From Nicotiana tabacum (taxonomy: Eukaryota; Streptophyta; Magnoliopsida; Solanales; Solanaceae): a stretch of 64,000 bases of DNA. The first letter of the stretch is position 1; every line of letters starts with the position of its first letter. A model generated the notes under the pieces. The model saw nothing but the letters and a program-made list of their open reading frames with translations, was not told where the DNA came from and made no database searches. Positions 12,265-21,565 of the stretch are shown here, in pieces. A program made the position numbers and the translations under genes. The stretch lies in assembly GCF_000715075.1 (NCBI RefSeq), contig NC_134102.1, forward strand, positions 107,024,001 to 107,088,000, read 5' to 3'.

Positions 12265-13930
12265 AGTATTTTGTGGCACGAGATTTCTGTCGTGCGGTTG
12301 TTATTGTGGCACGAAGTTTCTGCCGTACGGTTGTTATTATGGAATGAGGTTTTTGATGCACAGTTGTTATTGTGGCATGAGGTTTCTGTAGTACGGTTGG
12401 TATTGTGGCACGAGGTTATTGTCATGCGATTGTTATTGTGGCACGAAGTTTCTATCATGCGGTTGTTATTGTGGCACGAGGTTTTTAATGTGTAGTTGTT
12501 ATTGTACAAGAGGTGTCTGTCGTGCGGTTGTTATTGTGGTACCAGGTTTTTGTCATATGGTTGTTATTGTGGCATGAGGTTTCTGTCGTGCGGTTGTTAT
12601 TGTAGCACCAGGTTTCTACTAGGCGGTGGTTATTGTGGCACGAGGTTTATGTCGTGCGGTTGTTATTGTTTGCACGAGGTTTCTGTCGTGCCATTAATTC
12701 ATTTTATGATTTGAAACTATGATGCGGTACCTCGGGAGGGCTCTGTTATCATTTCCCCTTTTTCTGTGCACTTGTCTTTGATTGTTGTTTTCCTTAGCAC
12801 ACTGCTAATTGTTTTACTTCGTGTTGCTCTATTGCTTAGTTATATGTAGCAAAGCTTGTTGTGCTTGTCGTTACATCCACTTAATTGTTGTCTTATTTAC
12901 ACTGTATATTTATTGGTGATCATTTCTTATGTACGATTCCTTAACTCCACTCTTAATTGTGGACTTGAATTGTGGTAGAACACTTGCACAAGCATACCCG
13001 TGGATGAATCAACCATAGCGGTTTAAGGAGATGAGTCCTGATGTTATTGACCATCAAATGTTCTCTTGTCTACTTGCCTTCTGTATGAGAGTTGTCCTCT
13101 TGGCACGTGAGTCGTCCGTGCGGTTATGGATTGAAATGTGGGCACAAGGTGCCAAGTGATTAGGGTTCAATAATTGGGACCTGTGAGTCATAATTATAAG
13201 GTTTGGTACCTCGTAGAAATTCTTTAACAAATATGGTATGAGAGTGGTTGTTCTTATTGAGTTATTGCTGGTTTTATTGTATTTAGTTTCATTTACTTAG
13301 ACTGTGTTCTGTTTACTCTACAATATTATTACTCGACTGCTTCCTATTAAATATTGTTGTTATTAGTGTATCATTGCAAGTATTAATCCGTGTTCCTTAC
13401 CATGCTTAACTTTATATTAATATGGTTTCCTCTGTTAGTTCACCTTCACACTTGTGCAGGTTGTTTAGTCCGGCAGGTGTCTTGACTATCCCTCGTCACT
13501 ACTCACTGAGGATAGTCTTGATACTTACTGGGTACCATTGTGGTGTACTTATACTACGCTTTTGCACATTTTGTGCAGATCGAGGTGTCACGGTTGTTGT
13601 TGATTATTAGATAGCTGGTCGAGCTGTGCAGACTCAATGTAGACCTGTCATCACATTCGCAGGCCTAGGAGTCACCCTCTAATTTTGTATTTGTACTATT
13701 TAACTTCCATTCCAAACAGTTGTATTTAGGGATTTTCCAAGTAAACTCAGTAGAGCTTATGACTTGTACTACCGGTTGTGGGAATTGTAAGTTGTGTAAT
13801 AAGGTTTCTATTTCATATTTATCAATTATTGGTTAAATGCTTTTATTAATTTGGTAAGTGTTAGGCTTACCTAGTCTTAGAGACTAGGTGTTGTCACCAT
13901 ATTCTACGGGGGAAATTTTGGTTCGTGACA
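12265..13930 (+). repeat. 5' LTR of the pol-less element, 5'-truncated
   Basis: It begins inside a tandem block and ends at TTCGTGACA next to the PBS. It aligns along its length with the last 1.5 kb of the LTR at 16630-20328, so about 2.2 kb of its start is missing. It contains the conserved LTR region with the acceptor-like hairpin TTGCACATTTTGTGCAG ending at 13578. Confidence 0.82.
12270..12695 (+). repeat. 33-bp tandem block in 5' LTR
   Basis: About twelve diverged units of a 33-bp repeat built on GTGCGGTTGTTATTGTGGCA and CGAGGTTTCTGTC. The better copies fold as GCACGA-N8-TCGTGC. The 3' LTR has about six cleaner copies at 18872-19080. Because 33 is a multiple of 3 the block is open in several frames; these frames are not genes. 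Confidence 0.85.
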
Positions 13931-13933
13931 AGT

Positions 13934-13945
13934 TAGTATCAGAGC
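13934..13945 (+). promoter_or_regulatory. Primer-binding site (initiator tRNA-Met)
   Basis: TAGTATCAGAGC three bases after the LTR end. It differs by one base from TGGTATCAGAGC, which is complementary to the 3' end of plant initiator tRNA-Met and appears intact at 41957-41968. Confidence 0.8.
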
Positions 13946-14129
13946 TCTAGGTTCATAGGTGCTACTAGTCATAAGCGAGTTTAGTAAAGTCTTGTGGATC
14001 TGTACGGAGACGTATGTACTTAGTTTCTAGAGGCTACGGAACTATTAGGATAGTTTCACTTCCTTCATTCCTATCGTGCGAGTTTATTGATCTCGAAGTT
14101 TGAACTTGCGTCATTCTATTCTTTCACAA

Positions 14130-15420
14130 ATGGTGAGGACATGCATTGCAGTTACCGACTATGATGCCCCAAAGCGGGTGTTGCTATGGACCGGGGTAGA
14201 GGCAGAGGCCGAGGAGGAGAACGTGCTACAGCTAAAGCATCTATCAGAGAAATAGTTTAGGAGCCTCCAGTAGCTCCTGTTATGGAGACAGGTACCAGAG
14301 GCGCCTGTTGTTACCCCAGGACTTTAGAAGACTTTAGCACGATTTTGAGAATGTTTGGAATATTGGCTCAGGTAGGGGTTGCATCAACTACCTCACGGAT
14401 CGAGGGATGAGCTCAGTCTCCCGCCACCCATACTCCAGAGCAGTGATTCCACGTTGGTCAGGTTCCAGGTGTCATGCCGACATAGACGGTTGCACCAGCT
14501 TAGCCTATGGTTAGACCAATAACATATGAGGAAGAGCAGCTTAGACTTGCGAGGTTCAAGAAGTAATACCCTCCTGCTTTCAGTGGTTTGGCTTCAGAGG
14601 ATATACATGGGTTCCTAAGGGAGTTCTACCATATTCTCCGCACTATGGGTATTGTGGAGACAAGTGGGGTTTCTTTTACTACAATCCAGCTTAAGGGAGC
14701 AGCATATCAGTGGTGGCGAGCGTATGAGTTGGGTAGTCCGGCCGATGCAACTTCACTTTCATGGGTTCAGTTTTCATAGGTGCTATTGAGAGAGTTTGTT
14801 TCCCCAGACCTTTCGGAATGCATGGCTCGCAGAGTTTGAGCAACTGCGCTAGGGCAATATGTCAATGTCGAAGTATGCCATTATATTAAATGAATTGTCT
14901 AGACAAGCACCTCCTTTGGTTTCTAAGTTAGAGAGCGAGGCCGTAGGTTCATTGGGGGACTCAGTCATGATATCCGGCTCAGCAGGGATCATGAGTTGGA
15001 GTTGTATGTTCTATTTCAGCAAGTGGTGGAGATCGCTCGCCGATTAGAGGGCATGGAGGCTAAGAGGCCTCATAGATCAGAAAGACTTTTTAGTTTCTAT
15101 TTTGAAGGCAGGGTACGGTATGGTAGAGGTTTTTGTGGGTCAACCATCTTAGTTTGCACTTCTGGTTTCGCATGATATTTAAGGTACCCATGGGTCTCAG
15201 GGTACCCGTACTGGACAGCTTCCACAGCCACGTCAACGGAGAGATTGCTTTGAGTGAGTATATACCATCCGCATGGTGAGAGATTGTTCTAGACTCCGGA
15301 CAGATGTGTCACAGCGGGGTATTCAGGCTATAAGTTCTGCTCCAGTTGCTAATATCCTTGCACCGCCAGCTTGGGGTACAGGTCAGGTGAATAAAGGGCG
15401 CCTAAGAAGGGGAGGCCCGA
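14130..15420 (+). pseudogene. Tekay/Del-like gag remnant
   Basis: Start chosen at ATGGTGAGGAC because the same MVRT start follows the PBS in the elements at 42155 and 52045. The glycine/arginine-rich N-terminus is broken by stops. The capsid core is readable at 14588-14776 (GVSFTTIQLKGAAYQWWRAY) and continues in pieces. The zinc knuckle near 15252-15290 reads CFE then a stop, with Arg where His is expected and a final DC. Structural protein remnant, not functional. Confidence 0.75.
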
Positions 15421-16612
15421 CCCGTTGATGTTCTTTCTATAGTAGGGTTGTGTCCATTGCAATAGATGATGTCATACAGTTATGGTTTCAATTTGTTATA
15501 GAGGAGCATCATTCGTGTCTGGTTATGATTCTGTTTATTAGGGTGAGTCCTTCTATTTTACTTCATATATGGGTAAATTTCATGATCTTGTACTCTGCTT
15601 ATGTGTTTACCTCTGTCGGTAGATTCTATAGTGGTAGCCCGTGTCTATCATTTTGTTTTATTCATTATTGAGAGTTATGAGACTATAAATGACCTTTTGT
15701 TACTCATTTCGATAGTTCTGATGATATTTCTGGGTGATAGGTTATGATTTGCGATTTAGATGCTCTGTCGGTATGGGAGTTCAGTATGTGTTCCAATTTT
15801 GTTGGCGGAATTGAATTAGTGGAAGGTTTCGATTGGTATGATATGTATTGTACTTGCGATTTAGAGTTGAGGGTGAGAACCTCACGGTGTCATGTATTTC
15901 AATGTGTTTGAATCAGGTTGTGTGCCGCGGTAGAGTTAGATCAGGATAAAATACTTGCGATTTGTTCATATGTTTTTATTCTCACTTGTGTAATTGGTTC
16001 GTCGTATGGTAATGATAGGGGTGAGGCCTGTCAGTCTTGTTTGATAGTTCCTTCATGTGTTTCCTTGTATATTCAGTCATATTTGTGTTGTGCATATTGC
16101 GTTCTAGTTTGCAAGGTGTGTGCCCTGATGGCGTTAGATGTGACTTGTTGATTCAGATGAATAGTTATGAGGTCTTTATGTTTCTTGCATCGTTGTCAGT
16201 GTTATAAAAGTTTTAAACAAGGTTCTAACGATTATGAGGCTAATTATCGGTGTTGAATATGATTATGGGCAACTACTGTGGCTAGAGATGTGGTTATGGG
16301 CATATATGTGACATGTTACGTCATGTGGTTGCTCTTTGCGGGTGTAGGCATAAGTTGTTGCAGTTGGTTGTGGTTGATAACGGGTGTAGATGTAGGAATC
16401 AAGTCTTTTGGAGATGATCGGATGGTGAGAAATATTGTTCTAAGGCCAATTAGTGGGGGGGGGGGGGGAAGGAATAATGTTCATCGGAGATGGTGTTTTC
16501 GGGCCTATGTGGATTGGGTGATGTAAGGTCACCTGCGGGTGTATGCATGGTGGTTCACTCAGTGATTTGATGACTTCATAATGGTTCTTGGTACGTTCAA
16601 GGACGAACGTTT
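15421..16612 (+). other. Internal filler of pol-less element, protease trace
   Basis: From about 15440 to 15640 the DNA still aligns with the protease start of the element at 38875 (positions 43660-43860), but with stops and changes throughout. From about 15670 to 16600 I find no pol-like sequence: it is GT-rich, with a run of 14 G at 16455-16468 and no long open frame that looks like a protein. It ends in ggacgaacgtttatttaag, the usual sequence before the polypurine tract in this group. Confidence 0.6.
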
Positions 16613-16629
16613 ATTTAAGAGGGGGAGAA
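16613..16629 (+). promoter_or_regulatory. Polypurine tract of pol-less element
   Basis: Purine run AAGAGGGGGAGAA immediately before the LTR start TGTAATGACCC. It would prime plus-strand synthesis. Confidence 0.8.
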
Positions 16630-18260
16630 TGTAATGACCCGACTAGTCGTTTTGAGAATTAATGTCTCGTTCGGCGGCATAGGGTCTCGAGCATCTTTGT
16701 ATTATGTGTTATGACTTGCGTGTATGGCTAAGTTCAGTTTTCGGATGATTTGGGATCAATTAGGAGGAAGGATTCTTGTTTTAGATGGTTAGGCGATGAG
16801 AGTTGACCAGAGTTTTGACTTTTGTGTATACGACATCGAAATGGCATTTTGGTGATTCCAATAGCTTCGTATGATAATTTTGAACTTGGGCGTGCGCCCG
16901 GATTTGGATTTGGAGGTCCGTAGGGTAATTTGAAGCATTCGGCGAAAACATTGGAAAGTTGAAGTTTTGGAAGATTGAGAGGTTTGACCGAGCGTTGACT
17001 TTGTGATATTGGACTCGGATTGCGGTTCCAAGAGTTGAATTAGCTCATTTATGTCATTTGGGACTTGCATGAAAAATTTGGCGTTATTCTGAGTTGATTT
17101 AATATGTTTCGGCGCGAGTTTTAGAAGTTAGAAGACTTGGAAATTCATAAGTTCGATTCGTGGTGCGATTCGTAGTTTTGACGTTGTTTTATATGATTTG
17201 ACGTCTCGAGTAGGTCTGTTTTACGTTATGAGACTTATTGGTATATTCGGGCGAGGTCCCAAGTGGCTCAGATGAGTTTCGGACGGAGTTCGAATCGTTG
17301 GCATTGTTTGGGGCTGCTGGAACTTTCTGTTAACTATTGTCTTCGCACCTACGCGTGAGGGTCCACAGGTGCGTGTATGTAGAAGCGTGAAATGGTCGCA
17401 AAAGAGAAATGGGCAGGTCTGGGAAGTTGCCGCATGTGCGAAGAATATTCCGCACCCGCGTGATCGCATAAGCGGACGAGAAAGGAGCAGGAGCGAAGAG
17501 GCAGCGCAGAAGCGCAACACTGGTCGCACTTGCATTAGCGCAGAAGCGGGGCTTTCTCCGCAGGTGCAATACGTGGCCTCTAGTGATTCTCCTCAAAAGC
17601 AGATGTTTTGTCGCAAATGCGACGCCCCAAAAGCGGCCAATGCGTCGCAAGTGTGATCGTGCATGGACAGAATTATATAAGTCGAGGGTTTGGCCATTTT
17701 CAACATATTTTGAGTTGTAGACCTCGGCTTTGAGAGATGTTTCTTGGGTTTTTCAAGCAAATAATTGGGGGTAAGTGTTCTTCACCTAGAATTTATTATA
17801 TTCCATGATCCTATCTTCTTTTTTTATCTTATAATTAGTGTTTTGAGTTGAGGAAAATGGAATTTTTTTAGGAAATCTTTCAAAATGTAAAATGATAATT
17901 TGAAGAACGAATTGATGTCGGAAATTGATAATTTTGGTATGGTTGAACTCGTATCGGAATAAGCATTCAGGTTTTGTAAATCTTATCGGGTTCCGAGGAG
18001 CGGGTCCGGAGTTCGACTTTTGGGTTGACTTTTAGTTCTTATTAAAAGATTGAAGCTTTATTACCCGAAATTATTTTCTATGAGTTTAATTTATAAATTG
18101 AAGTTATTTTGACTAGATTTGAGCCGTCCGGAGGTTGTTTCACTCGAGAAGGTCATTTTAGAGTAACGGTCTAGCTTCTTTGAGGTAAGAATCTTACTTA
18201 ACTTTGTGTGGGGGAACTACCCCTTAGGATTTGAGTCTTTGGTGCTAATTGTGTCATGTG

Positions 18261-18300
18261 AAGCCCGTGTACGCGAGGTGACGAGTACGTACTCGGGCTT
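18261..18300 (+). other. Conserved LTR stem-loop, long-stem version
   Basis: Arms AAGCCCGTGTACGC and ACGTACTCGGGCTT pair at 12 of 14 positions. They enclose the GAGGTGACGAGT loop shared by the LTRs at 28303, 32377, 40583, 48903 and 50688. The function is unknown. The loop also contains TGACG, a core recognised by TGA-type bZIP factors, so a DNA role is possible. Confidence 0.65.
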
Positions 18301-18871
18301 ATTTGTGGAGATTTGACCGTTTAGGGCTCTTAGCTTCTTATGTTCATTAGATATGAAGTTGTCTTGTTATGTTAAATCCTCCATTTATGAAATTTACCCT
18401 TACGTGTCTTAATTGGAATTAATTGCTCCATATTTTACCCTTATTGCCGATTAAACTCTTATGTGCCTTAACTGAAGTTGTTGCTTCTTTTATTGCTATG
18501 TTATCCTTTTCGTAATTGCTTATCCTTGATTGAAGTTATTATTATCTTTCCCATAATCCGCTTATTTTTAATTGCGGTTGTTGAATCTCTTCCGTAATTA
18601 CTCAACCCTAATTGATGTTTTGTTATCCCTTATTATTCTTGACTTACCCTTAATTGGAGTCATTGATTCACGTTATCCCTCTTATCATAGAATTATACTT
18701 ATGTGGAATCATTGCTACACAATATCTCTTTCTTGTTGAGCTATCGTTATGTTGTACCATTATTTCATGTTGTGTCTTTCCTTGTGAACTCGTTTTTCCG
18801 TCTCTTTGTGTTCTGGAGTTCTTGAGTTGATTTACTTGTCATATTCTTCTGTATTGTTGATGTTATATTCA

Positions 18872-19080
18872 GTCTGTCGTGCGGTTGTTATTGTGGCACG
18901 AGGTTTCTGTCGTGCGGTTGTTATTGTGGCACGAGGTTTCTATCGTGCGGTTGTTATTATGGCACGAGATTTTTGTCGTGCGGTTGTTATTGTGGCACGA
19001 GGATTCTGTCATGCGGTTGTTATTGTTGTACGAGATTTCTGCCGTACGGTTGTTATTTTTTTTTTCACGAGGTTTCTGTC
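18872..19080 (+). repeat. 33-bp tandem block in 3' LTR
   Basis: About six copies of the repeat at 12270-12695, better preserved. Consensus hairpin GCACGA-N8-TCGTGC in each unit. Confidence 0.88.
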
Positions 19081-20378
19081 GTGCCGTTATGATTCATTTT
19101 ATGATTTGAGACTACAAGGCGGTATCTCGGGATGACTCTGTTGTCATTTCCCTTTTATTTGTGCACTTGTCTTTGATTGTTGTTTTATTTAGCATACTAC
19201 TAATTGTTTTACTTCGTGTTGCTCTTTTGCTTAGTTCTATGTAGCTAAGCTTGTTGTGTTTGTCGTTACGTCCACTTCATTGTTGTCTTATTTACACTGT
19301 ATATTTATTGGTGATCATTTCTTATGTGCGATTCCTTATCTCCACTCTTAATTGTGGACTTGAATTATGGTACAATACTTGCACAAGCATACACGTGGAT
19401 GAATCAACCATAGCGGTTTAAGGAGATAAGTCCTGATGTTATTGACCATCACATGTACTCTTGTCTACTTGCCTTCTGTGTGAGAGTTGTCCTCTTGGCA
19501 CGTGAGTCATCCGTGCGGTTATGGATTGAAATGTGAGCACAAGGTGCCAAGTGATTAGGGTTAAAGAATTGGGACTCGTGAGTCGTAATTATGAGGTTCG
19601 GTACCTCGTGAAAATGCTTGAACAAATCTGGTGTAAGAGCGGTTGTTCTTATTGAGTTGTTGCTGGTTTTTGTTTTATTTAGTTTCACTGACTTAGATTG
19701 TGTTCAGTTTACTATACAACATTATTACTTGACTGCTTCCTATTAAATATTGTTGTTATTAGTATATCATTGCAAGTATTAATCTGTGTTCCTTACCCTG
19801 CTTAGCTTTATATTAATATTGTTTCCTCTGTTAGTTCACATTCACACTTGTGCAGGTTGTTTAGTCTTGTAGGTGTATTGATTGTCCCTCGTCACTACTT
19901 CACCGAGGTTAGTCTTGATACTTACTAGGTACCGCTGTGGTGTACCTATACTACGCTTCTGCATATTTTTGTGCAGATCGAGGTGCCACGGTTGTTGTTG
20001 ATTATTAGCTGGTTGGTCGAGCTGTGGAGACTCAATGTAAACCTGTTGTCGCATTCGCATGCCTCGGAGTCACCCTCGGATTCTGTATTTATACTGTTTA
20101 ACTTCAATTCCAAATAGTTTTATTTAGGGATTTTTCTAGTAAACTGAGTGGAGCTTATGACTTGTACTACCGGTTTTGGGAATTGTAAGTTGTGTAATAA
20201 GGTTTCTATTTCTTATTTATCAATTGTTGGTTAAATTCTTCTATTAATTCAATAAGTGTTAGACTTACCTAGTCTTAAAGACTAAGTGCCGTCACGATAT
20301 CCTACGGAGGAAAATTTGGATCGTGACACGACATCCTTTAGTTGAGCGATCAGTAACTTGCCTGTGAAGTTCTAAATT

Positions 20379-21043
20379 ATGTGTATCATGTTAAGGATCC
20401 AGATATTGCTCCAGTCCTGTCGTGGTGAATTACATTCCCTGCATGGCATGTTAGGCGTGTACCATGTAGCAAAGCACATTAAGATATTCTGTCAAGTATG
20501 ACATTGGTGTGATAGGCGCATTCAAGCAATATTTTAACATTGTTGTCCTTGTTTATATGGTATTGGTGTTAGACAGGGTCATCGGAAATAATCTCTCTAC
20601 CTTTACAAGATAGGGGTAAGGTCTGTGTAAATATTATTTTTCCCACACTTCAGTTGTGAGATTACACTAGGTTTGTTGGATTTGTTGTACTACTCCCGTG
20701 AAGTTCTAAATTATCCTATATCATTGCCTCTTTAACACAACAACAACAAACCTAGTGTAATCTCACAACTGAAGTCTGGGGAAAATAATATTTACACAGA
20801 CCTTACTCCTATCTTGTAAAGGTAAAGAGATTGTTTCCGATGACCCTGTCTAACACCAATACCATATAAACAAGGACAACAATGTTAAAATATTGCTTGA
20901 ATGCGCCTATCACACCAATGTCATACTTGACAGAATATCTTAATGTGCTTTGCTACATGGTACACGCCTAACATGCCATGCAGGGAATGTAATTCACCAC
21001 GACAGGACTGGAGCAATATCTGGATCCTTAACATGATACACAT
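20379..21043. repeat. Long inverted repeat (about 302-bp arms, 61-bp loop)
   Basis: Left arm 20379-20680 and right arm 20742-21043 are reverse complements. The outer 208 bp or so match without a difference that I can find. The inner 95 bp, which is the 3' part of a SINE, shows about five differences. A 17-base direct repeat (gtgaagttctaaattat) occurs at the left edge (20364-20380) and in the loop (20698-20714). A transcript would form a long hairpin. It lies about 520 bp past the stop codon of the polygalacturonase gene. Confidence 0.92.
20587..20690 (+). mobile_element. SINE 3' part (TS/SolS-like), with inverted copy at 20733-20840
   Basis: The phrases ctctctacctttacaag, ggggtaaggtctgtgtaaat and gagattacactaggtttgtt followed by TTG-type repeats match the tail of the Solanaceae SINEs I know. 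The promoter half is not recognisable. The same tail appears inverted in the right arm of the long hairpin. Confidence 0.6.
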
Positions 21044-21565
21044 AGAAGGTTTTTTCCAAAATGACCCGCACCATTAAAGCTTATTGACAACGAATTCATC
21101 GGAGAGGTGTGCTACTATGATTGGCTAGCAAATGTGGTGGTGAATTACAATTGCCATGTATGCACAAATTTTATTGATTTGAATAAGGGTATCGCTACAC
21201 CTAATATGTAGGGGTATCCAATATTGGATTTTGTTAGCACGTTCAACAACAACATAGGAGCTCAATATGACATTTTTGGTACCCAAGTTTGATGGTATAT
21301 TAGGTCTTGAATTCCACAGCAAACTTGATTTTGGTCAATCTCGAAATAAAGTAAAACGATATGACTAAAATATCTATTCCAAGTGATTTTCATGTAATAG
21401 CAAGCACCAATACAATGACTCAAAGTTAGTAGATAATTCAAGTAAAACAGAACTTATATTAGCTTAAACTCATGAACATGCGTCCAACTCCAAATACTAT
21501 ACTGCTAAACAAAAAGTGGTGATCCTCCAATTGTTATATAAATAAATGGGAAATTTTCTTTTTAA
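21044..21565. other. Intergenic / 3' flank of polygalacturonase
   Basis: No gene is recognised. The part near 21440-21565 is the probable 3'UTR on the minus strand, but no canonical AATAAA is seen in it. Confidence 0.4.

Larger units (their letters stand above)
12265..20328 (+). mobile_element. Pol-less gypsy element with very long LTRs
   Basis: A truncated 5' LTR (12265-13930), PBS, gag remnant, about 1.2 kb with only a trace of protease, a polypurine tract, and a complete 3' LTR (16630-20328, 3.7 kb). The internal part is only 2.7 kb and shows no RT, RNase H or integrase. The LTR end (GTGACA), tRNA-Met PBS and gag ally it to the Tekay/Del-like element at 38875. It resembles a LARD-type non-autonomous derivative, which would need enzymes from elsewhere. 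The target duplication cannot be read because the left LTR is cut. Confidence 0.8.
16630..20328 (+). repeat. 3' LTR of the pol-less element (complete, 3.7 kb)
   Basis: Starts TGTAATGACCCGAC, ends GGATCGTGACA. In order it contains a CG-rich palindromic block (17340-17655), a TATA box (TATATAA, 17674-17680), a first donor-like GGGTAAGTG near 17769, a second donor-like GAG|GTAAGA at 18184, a conserved stem-loop (18261-18300), the 33-bp tandem block (18872-19080) and an acceptor-like GTGCAG|AT at 19976. Confidence 0.85.

Noticed and set aside
12204..12714. Several open frames of 60-100 codons with repeated SCHNNNRT or CGCYCGTRF text
   Set aside because: They come from a 33-bp tandem repeat, which stays open in several frames on both strands because its length is a multiple of three.
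16278..16526. 82-codon frame in the pol-less element
   Set aside because: Spans the G14 run, no domain recognised, and no sign of conservation available.
18806..19135. Open frame with repeated RAVVIVARGFC
   Set aside because: Same 33-bp LTR tandem repeat; no start context and no known domain.
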